Assembly: GCA_964633225.1 (NCBI GenBank)
Contig: CAZWFQ010000002.1
Coordinates: 1-64,000, forward strand
Direction of reading: 5' to 3'
DNA: 64,000 nt
From: JAKQIM01 sp964633225
GTDB lineage: Bacteria; Chloroflexota; Anaerolineae; Anaerolineales; UBA4823
The notes beneath the pieces were generated by a model that saw only the letters and a program-made list of their open reading frames with translations, had not been told where the DNA came from and did not search any database. The first letter of the stretch is position 1. Every line of letters begins with the position of its first letter. The position numbers and the translations under genes were made by a program. Shown here piece after piece: positions 53,649 to 63,509 of the stretch.

Positions 53649-54587
53649 TCAAGCCTCCACGTTGGCAGCCACAACAAACCGAGTCTGTTGAATATCCTGC
53701 TGGATCTGCTCAACCAGGGCTTCCGTATCCACAAAGCGCTGCTCGTCGCGCAGATGTTCCAAAAAACTCAACTGAACCGTTTTACCGTACAAGTCGCCGG
53801 AAAAATCTAACAAGTGAGCTTCAATGTACGGGAGGGGATCTTGCCCGTCAAACGTTGGACGCACGCCAATGTTGGTGGCAGCAGGCCACTGCCGGCCTTC
53901 GATTTCAGCCAGGCAGGCATAGACACCCTTCCCGGGCACCAATTTCTCATCACCGGGGTCCAGGTTGGCGGTTGGGACGCCGATCGTGCGGCCACGCTTA
54001 TCCCCATGCGTCACCTGTCCAGATAGGCGATAGGGCCGTCCCAGCAACTGGCTGGCCTGCCGCACCTGGCCTGCCCCCAACAGGGCGCGCACCTGGCTGG
54101 AAGAAACCACCTGGTCGCTGAACCACACAGGCGAGATAACATGCAGTTGATAGCCAAGCTGCGCCCCCAATTGGCGTAGCACATCCACGTTGCCCGAACG
54201 TGCGTGCCCCAGGGCAAAATCATGACCAACCCACAATTGACACAGACCCAGGCGCTCCTTGAGAGTTTGGAGAAAGCCTGGTGCAGAGGTGGCAGCAACC
54301 TGGAGATCAAATGGCTGGGTGATGACCACATCCACCCCCAGTTCTCCCAACAAGGCAGCCCGTTCATCGGGTAAAGTCAAATAAAATGCCCCCTTGCGCC
54401 CGCGCACCACCACAGCCGGGTGCGGGTGGAAGGTTAACACAACTGCCGGAGCACCCTCAGCGTGTGCTCCGGCAACTAAACCACGGATGATCTCCTGGTG
54501 ACCAATGTGAACGCCATCAAAAGTGCCAATGGTCAACCAGGCATTCTGCAATGCCGCATCCACAATAGAAAGCAGATGTGCGACCAT
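53649..54587 (-). CDS. ribF: Bifunctional riboflavin kinase / FAD synthetase
   Basis: This enzyme makes FMN and FAD. The N-terminal nucleotidyltransferase domain has GTFDGVHIGHQEII and WVGHDFALG. The C-terminal kinase domain has VTHGDKRGRTIGVPTANL and a typical YIEAHLLDFSGDLYGK. It has 312 residues. The start shares one base with the truB stop. Confidence 0.96.
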   Translation of the reverse strand: MVAHLLSIVDAALQNAWLTIGTFDGVHIGHQEIIRGLVAGAHAEGAPAVVLTFHPHPAVVVRGRKGAFYLTLPDERAALLGELGVDVVITQPFDLQVAATSAPGFLQTLKERLGLCQLWVGHDFALGHARSGNVDVLRQLGAQLGYQLHVISPVWFSDQVVSSSQVRALLGAGQVRQASQLLGRPYRLSGQVTHGDKRGRTIGVPTANLDPGDEKLVPGKGVYACLAEIEGRQWPAATNIGVRPTFDGQDPLPYIEAHLLDFSGDLYGKTVQLSFLEHLRDEQRFVDTEALVEQIQQDIQQTRFVVAANVEA

Positions 54588-55510
54588 TAAGACGAGAAAA
54601 ATACTTTACGCGGCTGCCATTCGCTGGTGGCCTCATCCACTTCCAACAGAGCCACCAGGTCGCCTTGCTGGCTGACGCCACGCGCCCAACCCTTGGCGCC
54701 CGGATCAGTGGGAACGCGGTGACCGTGGCGCACAAGCTCCACCTGGTCGGCATTCAATTCCACCATGGGCCAATCACCCAATGCCTCAGCGGCCGGGATG
54801 AGGTATTTATACCAATCGCCCGCATGAAAAGCCTCCTGCAAGCGGCGCAGCGGCACTGCATCACGCAGCGTAAAACGCCCACTTTTCGTACGGCGCAAGC
54901 CCATCAGGTGGGCACCGCACCCAAGCGCGGTTCCCAGGTCATTGGCTAATGAGCGCACATAGGTACCAGAAGAACAGAAAACGTCAATTACAGCCTCTGG
55001 CGGGTCCCACTCTAATAGCTCAAGGCTGTATACATTGATCGTGCGCGGCTCCAATTCAACTTCTTCGCCCTCACGGGCCATTTCATACGCCTTACGCCCG
55101 TGCACTTTGACGGCTGAATAAGGCGGGGGAACCTGCTTGATCTCGCCAACAAATTGTTGCAGCGCTTCTTCGAAATGTTCTTCGGTAATGCTGTCCACCG
55201 AGGTGGTAGCCGCTGAAGCTGTGACCCGCCCATCTGCATCATATGTATCCGTAGTACTGCCTAGGCTGATCGTAGCCTGGTAACGCTTGTCAGAAGCAGA
55301 GACATATTCACTCAGGCGCACAGCCGGCCCCACTAGCACTACCAAAACCCCAGAGGCGCGCGGGTCAAGCGTGCCCGTATGCCCCGCCCTGCGAATGTCG
55401 GTTCCACGGCGGATGATCTGTACCACATCGTGCGAGGTGAGACCAACCGGTTTATCCACCACCAACACACCAGACACCACATTCTTGAGATGATCCTCTT
55501 GGTCGTTCAT
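54587..55510 (-). CDS. truB: tRNA pseudouridine-55 synthase
   Basis: TruB converts U55 of tRNAs to pseudouridine. It has 307 residues with VDKPVGLTSHDVV, the catalytic Asp in AGHTGTLDPRASGVL, YQATISLG, and CSSGTYVRSLANDLG. A PUA-like tail follows. truB next to ribF in a nusA-infB operon is a common bacterial arrangement. Confidence 0.96.
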   Translation of the reverse strand: MNDQEDHLKNVVSGVLVVDKPVGLTSHDVVQIIRRGTDIRRAGHTGTLDPRASGVLVVLVGPAVRLSEYVSASDKRYQATISLGSTTDTYDADGRVTASAATTSVDSITEEHFEEALQQFVGEIKQVPPPYSAVKVHGRKAYEMAREGEEVELEPRTINVYSLELLEWDPPEAVIDVFCSSGTYVRSLANDLGTALGCGAHLMGLRRTKSGRFTLRDAVPLRRLQEAFHAGDWYKYLIPAAEALGDWPMVELNADQVELVRHGHRVPTDPGAKGWARGVSQQGDLVALLEVDEATSEWQPRKVFFSS

Positions 55511-55572
55511 TGGGCTCTTCCTTCTATTTTAATGTCGTATCAACTCTTCGATGAATCGAAGAGCGAGAAAAA

Positions 55573-56541
55573 TCATGGTAATAATTTACGGGTAGCGGCC
55601 AACACGGCCTCTTGTACTTGTTCCAGACTACCGTCCATCTCAGCACCGGCAGCTGCACGGTGCCCCCCACCCCCAAATTGCTGCGCCACTTGCGAAACAT
55701 CCAGGTCAGATGATGCAAGCCCGCAAACACGCCAGCTAATTTTAACACGATTTTGGCTTTGTTGGACAAAAATCAGGGCCAAATCCATCTCAGTGATGGC
55801 CGAAAGAATATTGACCAGGTCTGCATCATCCTGGCCCACATAGCCGGCTTCCAGGCGGTCTTGCAGCGACAAAGAAGTCCACACCATGCGGCCTTCATGC
55901 CGCAAGCGAGACAAACCCGCCCCCCAATAACACGCCGCTGAGAAGGAACGCTGTATCAGAGCAGGGTAATACATACGCGCCAGGTCTGCTCCAGCCTCCA
56001 TCAACTCAGCCGCGGTGCGCATGGCACCCGGATTCATGCTGGCAATGCGAAAACCCACCGTATCCGTCACCAGGCCAGTTAACAAGGCATTGGCCACATC
56101 GGGAGTGATTTCTAAGCCCAATGCCGGTAAGAGCTGGGCTAAAACTTCAGCAGTTGCCACTGCATGCGAAACAACCAGGTTCAAACGACCAAACATCTGG
56201 TTAGTAGGATGGTGATCAATATTTAAGTCGGGCTGTGCAAAGCCATTTAGGGCGTTTCCCACCCGCTTCAGCTCAGCGCAATCAACCACAATCCGGTAAT
56301 CAAACGTACCTTCTGCGCAGGTGCGCACATCGCCACTGCCATTCAAGTGACGGAAATTAGCCGGCACACCATCCTCCAAAACCATCTGCACAGTTTTGCC
56401 GGATCTTTGCAATGCCAAGCCCAACCCCAACAGCGAGCCGATTGCATCGCCATCTGGGCGGATATGAGAAACAATCAGAATGCGTCCAGCCTTGCTCAAC
56501 TCCTGGCGCATGACAGCCACCAGGTTTTGGTCAAACGTCAT
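55573..56541 (-). CDS. nrnA: NrnA-like DHH phosphoesterase (nanoRNase/pAp phosphatase)
   Basis: This 322-residue protein has the DHH motifs SHIRPDGDAIGS, VVDCAELKRVG and NIDHHPTN, and the C-terminal DHHA1 motif GGGGHRAAAG. The family degrades short RNA oligomers and pAp. It overlaps rbfA by 4 bases, the usual position of this gene. Confidence 0.93.
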   Translation of the reverse strand: MTFDQNLVAVMRQELSKAGRILIVSHIRPDGDAIGSLLGLGLALQRSGKTVQMVLEDGVPANFRHLNGSGDVRTCAEGTFDYRIVVDCAELKRVGNALNGFAQPDLNIDHHPTNQMFGRLNLVVSHAVATAEVLAQLLPALGLEITPDVANALLTGLVTDTVGFRIASMNPGAMRTAAELMEAGADLARMYYPALIQRSFSAACYWGAGLSRLRHEGRMVWTSLSLQDRLEAGYVGQDDADLVNILSAITEMDLALIFVQQSQNRVKISWRVCGLASSDLDVSQVAQQFGGGGHRAAAGAEMDGSLEQVQEAVLAATRKLLP

Positions 56542-56924
56542 TCTGGCTTTCCTCCCTGGTCTCCATCAGCCTGATGCAGCGAAGCGATCAGGCGTTCGAT
56601 TTTATCGGCATGTTCAAAGGTAGGATCCCAGTGAAACCGCAAACGCGGCAGTGTGCGCAGCTCAACCCGGCGGGCCAGTTCACTACGCAAGAACCCCTGG
56701 GCATGCTCCAGCGCCGCCAGAACTTCTGGCGAACGCGACACACCCTCGATGGCGCAAACATGAACATCTGCATAGGCCAACTCTCGATCAACTTCCACAT
56801 CCGTCACCGAAACACCTTTCAGGCGCGGATCACTGCTGCCTGTTAAGATGATCTCTGAAAGCTCCTCGCGGATGCGCTCGCCAATGCGCGTGGTGCGTTT
56901 CTTTGCAACCAAATCAACCTCCAT
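56538..56924 (-). CDS. rbfA: Ribosome-binding factor A
   Basis: This 128-residue single KH-like domain protein matures the 16S rRNA 5' end. Motifs: RIGERIREELSEII, VSVTDVEVDRELAYADVHV, LRTLPRLRFHWDPTFEH. Lies between infB and nrnA, overlapping the latter. Confidence 0.93.
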   Translation of the reverse strand: MEVDLVAKKRTTRIGERIREELSEIILTGSSDPRLKGVSVTDVEVDRELAYADVHVCAIEGVSRSPEVLAALEHAQGFLRSELARRVELRTLPRLRFHWDPTFEHADKIERLIASLHQADGDQGGKPE

Positions 56925-56970
56925 TCAATCGCCTGGCTCATCAAACCAGCCAGGCGATCCATCCTGCTGC

Positions 56971-58761
56971 CTATGATGCAGCCACCTTTTCAACCACATA
57001 ACACTCAATACGATCCCCCAAGACATACTCTCCAAAACCCTTCACCGCAATGCCGCACTCAAAACCCTGGCGCAGTTCACGCACGTCTTCGCTCAAGTGC
57101 CGCAGCGATTGCACTTCGCTTTCATGGATGACCTGGTTATTACGCAGCACACGAGCCCGGGCGCCACGCTTGACCTCGCCATCGGTGATGTAACAACCCG
57201 CCACGCTGCCAAATTTGCTGACCCGGAAGATCTGGCGGATCTCCGCGTGACCGATAACCACTTCTTTGAGCTCAGGTTCCAGCATACCCTTAAGTGCTTT
57301 TTCAATATCCTCCAGCATACGATAGATGATATCGTACAAGCGGATGGATACCCCTTCGGTTTCAGCCAGGCGCCGCGCAGCGGCATCTGCTTGAACATTG
57401 AAACCAATCACGATAGCCTTCGAGGCAGCCGCCAGCATAACGTCATTCTCAGTGATATTGCCAGTTTCAGCATGTAAAACATTCAGCGAGATTTCTTGCC
57501 TGCTCAAATCCTTGAATGAGGAGTTGATCGGCTCCAGGGAACCTTGCACATCTGCCTTGAGGATCAGGCGCAGCTCACGCACTTCGCCAGCCTGGAAACG
57601 CTCAAACAACTGTTCCAGCGTGATTTGGCTCTTCTTGACTGCCTGGGTCTGGTCAGCATCCTGATGGCGCTGGTAGGCAATGCCACGGGCTTCTTTTTCC
57701 GATTCCACCACCTGGAATAAATCCCCCGCCTGGGGTACTTCGTTCAGACCCATCACAGATATAGGCATCGACGGGCCAGCCTTGCGCACTCGGCGGCCGC
57801 GAAAATCAAACATAGCCTTCAGGCGGCCATTTGCTTGGCCAACCACCACAACATCGCCCACCTCTAAGGTGCCATTTTGCACCAATAAAGTGGCCATCGC
57901 ACCCTTGGCTTTATCCAATTCGGCTTCGATGACGGTCCCAATGACTTTTCCATCGGGGTTGGCGCGGATATCGGTATTATCAGCCACCAACAGAATGGCT
58001 TCCATCAGATCTTCTAGACCCAGTCGTTTCTTGGCCGAGATGGGCACCACCAGGGTATCGCCATCCCAATCATCAGGCACCAGGTCAATCTCAGCCAATT
58101 GCTGCTTCAAACGGTCTGGATCAGCATTGGGCCTATCAATCTTATTCATCGCCACAATGATGGGCACATGAGCGGCCTTGGCATGGGCGGCAGCTTCTTT
58201 CGTCTGCGGCATGACACCATCATCGGCTGCCACCACCAAGACGACAATATCTGCGCCCTGGGCACCGCGGGCGCGCATGGCTGTAAAAGCAGCATGCCCT
58301 GGGGTGTCTAAGAATGTGATCGGCCGCCCGTTATGCTCAACCTGGTAAGCGCCAATGTGCTGCGTGATACCGCCCACCTCGCCATCGGCCACGTTGGCAT
58401 GCCGGATTGCATCCAGCAAGGTAGTCTTGCCGTGATCGACATGCCCCAAGATGGTTACCACTGGCGGGCGAATAACCAGATTCTCAGGAGCTTCATCCGC
58501 AATCATGCGCCGCCACAGCGGAATCTCACCAGTATCTTTTTCTTCTACTTCTTGTGTTTCCGGCGCCGCTTCAAAGCCCAGCTCAGAAGCCACAATTGCG
58601 GCTGTGTCAAAATCAACCTGTTGATTGATATTTGGCATTACCACATTGGCCATCAAGGCTTTAATGACCTCAATGGGGCTGGCTTCCATAACCTTTGCCA
58701 GTTCACGCACAGTGATGCTGGCTGGTAGTACGATCGTCTTTTGCCCGTTCTCGCTCATCAT
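56971..58761 (-). CDS. infB: Translation initiation factor IF-2 (short form)
   Basis: This GTPase delivers initiator tRNA. Its 596 residues are short for IF-2, with only one N-terminal helical module (VRELAKVMEASPIEVIKALM) before the G domain. GTPase motifs are GHVDHGKTTLLD, DTPGHAAF and NKIDRPNAD. Domains II-IV follow. The start may be the second Met. Usual operon position after rnpM. Confidence 0.97.
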   Translation of the reverse strand: MMSENGQKTIVLPASITVRELAKVMEASPIEVIKALMANVVMPNINQQVDFDTAAIVASELGFEAAPETQEVEEKDTGEIPLWRRMIADEAPENLVIRPPVVTILGHVDHGKTTLLDAIRHANVADGEVGGITQHIGAYQVEHNGRPITFLDTPGHAAFTAMRARGAQGADIVVLVVAADDGVMPQTKEAAAHAKAAHVPIIVAMNKIDRPNADPDRLKQQLAEIDLVPDDWDGDTLVVPISAKKRLGLEDLMEAILLVADNTDIRANPDGKVIGTVIEAELDKAKGAMATLLVQNGTLEVGDVVVVGQANGRLKAMFDFRGRRVRKAGPSMPISVMGLNEVPQAGDLFQVVESEKEARGIAYQRHQDADQTQAVKKSQITLEQLFERFQAGEVRELRLILKADVQGSLEPINSSFKDLSRQEISLNVLHAETGNITENDVMLAAASKAIVIGFNVQADAAARRLAETEGVSIRLYDIIYRMLEDIEKALKGMLEPELKEVVIGHAEIRQIFRVSKFGSVAGCYITDGEVKRGARARVLRNNQVIHESEVQSLRHLSEDVRELRQGFECGIAVKGFGEYVLGDRIECYVVEKVAAS

Positions 58762-58816
58762 GGCACCTCCTAAGATACCGTCTGCGTGCCCCCACGAGCG
58801 AGTGAAGCAAGGTACA

Positions 58817-59119
58817 TCACCCGTTCATTTCGGCTGCATCTCCCGGCAAAGATGCTGCGAAAGCATGCAATTGCTCTCGCTCAGCATCCGTCAATTCGGC
58901 CTTTAACGCACCGGCAAGCGCTCCCTGCAGACCGCGCTCCCAACAGGAACGCTGATCGTGCAAGTAAGCCCCCCTACCAGCCAACTTGCCCGTGGGGTCT
59001 ACAACAACACCCTGCGGGCTGCGCACTATCCTTATCAACGATCTCTTTGGAAGCACACTCCTACAACCCACACAAGTGCGTTGAGGAATGTGCTTCCGTT
59101 TACCGGGTTTTCGAGGCAC
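58817..59119 (-). CDS. rnpM: YlxR/RnpM RNA-binding protein
   Basis: This 100-residue basic protein has CVGCRSVLPKRSLIRIVR and GRGAYLH, the marks of YlxR (now RnpM, which modulates RNase P). It always accompanies nusA and infB. The start follows nusA by 18 bases. Confidence 0.92.
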   Translation of the reverse strand: MPRKPGKRKHIPQRTCVGCRSVLPKRSLIRIVRSPQGVVVDPTGKLAGRGAYLHDQRSCWERGLQGALAGALKAELTDAEREQLHAFAASLPGDAAEMNG

Positions 59120-59137
59120 GATCTTTTCTCGAATTGA

Positions 59138-61090
59138 TTAGAGATTCCAATCGTCTTCCCAACCACCGTCACGCTTGCGATGCCGCTTTACGACGGTAAC
59201 ATCATGGTCGGGGTCATATTCCACTTCCACAAACTTCTTCTTCTTTTTCTTCTTTGCGCCCGTTTGCTTCTGGTCGAGATCGTCCTCGTCCTCGCGCTCT
59301 TCATCCACAGGCGCAATCAATGCACTGGAGCTAAATATCTCAGTGAAGCTGCCAGCCTGTTCTTTTTGGGATTCGTCGCCAGAGGCAGCTTGATCTACCA
59401 CAACTTCGGGCCCAGCATCAAGCACAGGGGCCTCGACGGAGAGTGTCTCTCCTTCAGCAGGAGTCAGCACCACATCAACTGCGGGGAGTTCTGTTGCAGG
59501 TTCAGCAACCGCTTCTTCCTGCTCGCCTGCGGCCACAACCTGCGGCATATCTTCGGTTACGACAACTTCTGCCGCCCCCTCAACCTCAGGCTCGGGGAAG
59601 GTTAAGCCGGCCAACGCCTCTTGCAATTCAGACATAGCCTTGGGCCCAAAGCCGCTCAAACCCATGATGGCATCCGAGTCGAATGCCAACTGCAGCATCA
59701 CATCGCCCACGGTCTGGTAGCCAGCTTCGCTGAGCAAAGCAAACAAACGATCCGAGAAAGGCGCATCTTCAATCGCCTGCGCAAACGCGCCCTGCGGAAT
59801 GGCAGCCCGCAGCGTCTTACGGCGATCATCCTCGGCACGTTTTTCGGCTGACCGGCGGTGCAGCAAACCACGCTCAACACGATCCACAAATTGGCTGAGG
59901 ACCTGGTACTCTTCAGGAGTAACCGGACGCCCCTCGGCCTTCTTGGCCAACACGGCTTCTACGCGCGGCAAGGTCTCAGCTTCTTGCTCCGCCATAAAGG
60001 TGTATTCGGGATCAGTCCCTAACTTCTGGAGAGAATCTGCCGCTGCCTCGATCAAGCTCTTAATATCAATCCGCCAGCTGGTCAGCTTGGCAGCCAGGCG
60101 AGCATTCTGCCCATCCCGGCCAATGGCCAGGCTGAGCTGATCTTCCATCACCACCACCGTGGCGGTTTTGGCACCCTTGGCGTGTTCGTTCAGATAGACG
60201 CCGGTGACGCGCGCCGGGCTAAGGGCCTTGGCAATATATGACGCCGGATCGGTATCATATTCAATTACATCTATTTTTTCATCATTCAACTCGCGTACAA
60301 TCGCCTGAATACGCACGCCGCGAATGCCAACACAGGCACCCACTGGGTCGACAGCCGGCTGAAGTGCTGCCACAGCCACCTTCGAACGCTGGCCCGGCTC
60401 ACGGGCGATTGAACGGATCTCAACCAGACCATGATAAATCTCGGGCACTTCATTTTCTAGCAAACGGCGCAAGAAATTGCGGTGCGAACGCGAAAGCACG
60501 ATCTGCGGACCGCGAGGAGTTTGCTTAACTTCCAACAGCAAAGACTGCACCCGGTCATGGACACGGAAACGCTCGCCGGGGATTTGTTGGTTACGCGGCA
60601 AGACGCCTTCTGCCTTCATGTCCAGGCCCAGGGTAGCCCCCTGCGGCGTAGCCGCCTGCACAATGCCGCTGACGATCTCGCCAACCTGCTTGGCATAATG
60701 TTTCATCTGCGAATCGCGCTCGGCCTCGCGGATGCGCTGCTGGATCACCTGGCGCGCGGTCTGAGCCGCCACACGCCCAAAATCCTTGGGCGTCGACTCA
60801 ACCACGACCATGCCACCCAATTCAGCGGCCTCATCGATCGTCTTGGCAACTTCCAGCGTAACTTCTGTACGATCATCCTGCACCGCATCGACGATTTCTT
60901 TCTCGGCGAAAACGGTCACTTTGCCAGTTTCAGGATCGATCTTGGCCTCGACATGCTGAGCATTCGATGCATTGACGGCGCGCCGGTAGGCTGAAACCAT
61001 GGCCGCCTCTAAAGCCTCAAGGACAACCTCCTTGGGCAGGCCCTTTTCTTCAAGGACCTCATTGAAAGCTAAAACAAACTCGTTTTTCAT
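59138..61090 (-). CDS. nusA: Transcription factor NusA with long C-terminal extension
   Basis: NusA modulates pausing, termination and antitermination. The start at 61090 is supported by the family N-terminus (MKNEFVLAFNEVLEEKGLPKE) and gives 650 residues. The order is NusA N domain, S1 (GEIVSGIVQ), KH1/KH2 (DPVGACVGIRGVRIQAIVREL; SLAIGRDGQNARLAAKLT), a helix-hairpin-helix region (about 480-520), then a Val/Glu-rich acidic tail, a seven-Lys run (AKKKKKKKFVEVEY) and a basic HRKRDGG end. No rimP lies upstream. Confidence 0.95.
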   Translation of the reverse strand: MKNEFVLAFNEVLEEKGLPKEVVLEALEAAMVSAYRRAVNASNAQHVEAKIDPETGKVTVFAEKEIVDAVQDDRTEVTLEVAKTIDEAAELGGMVVVESTPKDFGRVAAQTARQVIQQRIREAERDSQMKHYAKQVGEIVSGIVQAATPQGATLGLDMKAEGVLPRNQQIPGERFRVHDRVQSLLLEVKQTPRGPQIVLSRSHRNFLRRLLENEVPEIYHGLVEIRSIAREPGQRSKVAVAALQPAVDPVGACVGIRGVRIQAIVRELNDEKIDVIEYDTDPASYIAKALSPARVTGVYLNEHAKGAKTATVVVMEDQLSLAIGRDGQNARLAAKLTSWRIDIKSLIEAAADSLQKLGTDPEYTFMAEQEAETLPRVEAVLAKKAEGRPVTPEEYQVLSQFVDRVERGLLHRRSAEKRAEDDRRKTLRAAIPQGAFAQAIEDAPFSDRLFALLSEAGYQTVGDVMLQLAFDSDAIMGLSGFGPKAMSELQEALAGLTFPEPEVEGAAEVVVTEDMPQVVAAGEQEEAVAEPATELPAVDVVLTPAEGETLSVEAPVLDAGPEVVVDQAASGDESQKEQAGSFTEIFSSSALIAPVDEEREDEDDLDQKQTGAKKKKKKKFVEVEYDPDHDVTVVKRHRKRDGGWEDDWNL

Positions 61091-61151
61091 CCGTTCCCTG
61101 TCTCTAAAGACTACGTTGTTTGTGTCATCGATGACTGGTGATATTATGCAA

Positions 61152-61176
61152 GAAAAGTGGGGGCTGCCCACTTTTC
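61152..61176 (-). other. Hairpin in the nusA leader
   Basis: Perfect 10-bp stem (61152-61161 with 61167-61176), 5-base loop. It lies in the predicted 5' leader between the promoter and the nusA start. It could be a NusA-responsive pause or attenuator; no direct evidence. Confidence 0.4.
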
Positions 61177-61214
61177 CTAGTCGTCGTATTCACCAGCCTC
61201 GTTGATAGAACTAA

Positions 61215-61243
61215 ATTTTAGCACGGAACTGGTCGAGATGCAA
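61215..61243 (-). promoter_or_regulatory. nusA operon promoter
   Basis: On the minus strand: TTGCAT, 17 bases, TAAAAT. Predicted leader about 115 bases. It diverges from the VWA gene. Confidence 0.6.
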
Positions 61244-61287
61244 GGCTATTTTCAGTTAAAATAAGGGGTAAATAGGATACATCTCTT

Positions 61288-63225
61288 ATGAATTTTCTCC
61301 AACCGGCTGCGCTGGCCATCGGGCTGCTGGCCATCCCAATCCTGCTCCTTTACATGCTTAAGCTGCGCCGCCGCAGTGTGGAGGTCTCATCCACTATGCT
61401 GTGGCAAGCCCTGCTGCGTGACCGCCAGGCAAATGCCCCATGGCAAAAACTTAAGCGCAACCTGCTCTTACTGCTCCAATTGCTCATCCTGGCGGCCCTG
61501 GTAATTGGGCTGGCACGTCCAGCCGTGCCAATTGCCAGCGTGGCTTCTGGCTCAGTGGTCATTCTGCTGGACGCTTCAGCATCGATGAACGCCAACGACG
61601 TCAGCCCTTCACGCTTTAACGCTGCCCAGGATGCGGCCCAGCAGATTGTGCGCAGCCTGGAGAGCGGGGCGCACACAACCATCATCCTGGCAGGCAGCCA
61701 GCCGCTGGTTTTGGCATCAGCCGAAAGCGACTCGAATATCTTATTCGAAGCTTTGCAATCGGCTGCCCCGTCTCAAGGGGCCAGCGATTGGAACGCTGCC
61801 TTTGCCTTGGCCGCAGGGGCAGCCGCCAGCGCAGCCAGCGGCGGGCGGGCAGCAGCCACAGTGGTCATCATCTCAGATGGCGGATTACCAGAGCAAGGGC
61901 TGCCCCCCCTGCCCGGCGAAGTGCGCTACGTGCCGATTGGAACTGCCAGCGATAACCTGGCAATCTCTGCCCTGGCCTTGCGCCAGGCTGGGAGCGGCGC
62001 CGAATTATTTGCCAGCGTGAGCAACTATGGCGATACCGAGCGCAGTGCCATCTTCTCGCTGTATGCCAACGATGAACTACTCAGCGCGCAGACGGTTTCG
62101 GTGCCCGCTGGCCAACAAACGGCAGTAACCATTAACGGTTTGCCAGCCCCGGCTGCCTCTGAGACGATCTACCAGGCTCGCCTGACTCGCGTCGTCAGTA
62201 CACAAGAAAACCCAGATGAAACCCACCTGGATGCCCTGGCCCTGGATGATAATGCATTTGCAGTTTACCAGGCGCCGCGTCAGGGGCGCACCCTGTTAGT
62301 CACGCCGCCCGAAGCGGGGGGTAATTTCTTTTTAGAGCAAGTGCTCACCGCCCTGCCCGGCATCACACCCTACCGCGCCCTGCCAGGCGAGAACGGCAAC
62401 CTCCAAATTCCCACCGAGCCTTTCGACCTGTACGTTTTTGACAGTACAGTGCCTGACCTCGAGAACCTTCCTTCTGGCAATCTGTTATTGGTGAACCCGC
62501 TGACCAACACCTTATTCACCGTCAATGCTGCCTTTGCAGTGAACGATATCGCCCAGGTGATCGAACACCCCTTGACACGCTACGTGGATTGGAGCAATGT
62601 ACATGTTGCCCAGGCACGGCAAGTGGAAGTGCCGGCCTGGGCTGATATCTTGGTGCGCGCCAATGGCGGAGCGTTGGTTTTCGCAGGCGAAAATGAAGGC
62701 CGGCGGATTGCCGTGCTGACCTTCGACCTACACCACTCCGACCTGCCTCTGCAAGTGGCCTTTCCAATCCTATTTTCCAATCTACTGGGTTACCTGATTC
62801 CCTCCCAGGCATTTGACGCCCCAGATGGCTTACTGCCTGGCCAAAGTTTACGCATCCACCCAGAAGCAGACGTGACTCAGGTGGCCATCGCATCCCCCAA
62901 TGGACAGATTTACAGCTTGCCACCAGCCGAAGATGGCATCCTGTTCACCAACAGCGCTGAATTAGGGATCTACGCGGTCAACTACATCACTGCCAACACG
63001 GCCCCAAACAGCCAGCCAGAGGTTGATTTCTTTGCCGTGAACTTGTTTGAGCCGGGCGAATCAGATATCCGCCCAGCAGCCACCATCCAGGTAGGGCAGA
63101 GCAGTGTCGCCGCATCTGTGCAAGACCAGGTGAGTCAACGCGAATTGTGGCCTTGGGTGGCAGGAATCGGCCTGATCATCTTGATGCTTGAATGGTGGTT
63201 TTACCATGCTCGTCTACGATATTGA
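61288..63225 (+). CDS. BatA/VWA-domain membrane protein
   Basis: This 645-residue protein has an N-terminal BatA-like region with two membrane helices (residues 5-25, 58-76), then a von Willebrand A domain with metal site DASAS (D95, S97, S99) in VILLDASASMNAND. A long beta-rich outward domain and a final helix (about 618-640) follow. The family is a membrane-bound moxR-associated factor; no MoxR ATPase is visible here. Its end abuts a permease fragment, so its own C-terminus could be altered. Confidence 0.82.
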   Translation: MNFLQPAALAIGLLAIPILLLYMLKLRRRSVEVSSTMLWQALLRDRQANAPWQKLKRNLLLLLQLLILAALVIGLARPAVPIASVASGSVVILLDASASMNANDVSPSRFNAAQDAAQQIVRSLESGAHTTIILAGSQPLVLASAESDSNILFEALQSAAPSQGASDWNAAFALAAGAAASAASGGRAAATVVIISDGGLPEQGLPPLPGEVRYVPIGTASDNLAISALALRQAGSGAELFASVSNYGDTERSAIFSLYANDELLSAQTVSVPAGQQTAVTINGLPAPAASETIYQARLTRVVSTQENPDETHLDALALDDNAFAVYQAPRQGRTLLVTPPEAGGNFFLEQVLTALPGITPYRALPGENGNLQIPTEPFDLYVFDSTVPDLENLPSGNLLLVNPLTNTLFTVNAAFAVNDIAQVIEHPLTRYVDWSNVHVAQARQVEVPAWADILVRANGGALVFAGENEGRRIAVLTFDLHHSDLPLQVAFPILFSNLLGYLIPSQAFDAPDGLLPGQSLRIHPEADVTQVAIASPNGQIYSLPPAEDGILFTNSAELGIYAVNYITANTAPNSQPEVDFFAVNLFEPGESDIRPAATIQVGQSSVAASVQDQVSQRELWPWVAGIGLIILMLEWWFYHARLRY

Positions 63226-63509
63226 GCGGCCTGAGCGCCCGTAGCCCAGAAGAAGCCGGCTCCATCAGCCTGCTGGTAACGTTTGCCGCGGTGGCCATCG
63301 GGCCGGTTGTCATTCCACCAGACCGCCTGCCATCCTGGATGAACCTGTTAGGAAATTTCAGCCCAGCTACCTATGCAGCTTCTGCGCTGCGCCAGACTTT
63401 GCTGGGCCCCGTTACTGAAAGGATTATCCTGGATTTCTGTGTTTTAATTGTCTTTTCGGCCCTCACCTTTTGGCTGGTTGGGCGTAAAATGGAGTGGCGA
63501 GCCGGTTGA
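63219..63509 (+). pseudogene. ABC-2 type permease, C-terminal remnant
   Basis: The frame reads LSGLSARSPEEAGS, then SLLVTFAAVAIGPVV, NLLGNFSPATYAASALRQ and a final helix before WLVGRKMEW. That is the last ~95 residues of an ABC-2 exporter permease (normally 250-400 residues). The N-terminal half is absent, because the VWA gene ends at 63225 exactly where homology begins. The open frame runs back only to 63192. Either a deletion joined two loci or the assembly did. Confidence 0.65.

Noticed and set aside
53648..53734. Longer thyA frame starting inside ribF
   Set aside because: It adds 29 residues absent from the family; the TTG at 53647 has a GGAGG and gives exactly 264 residues.
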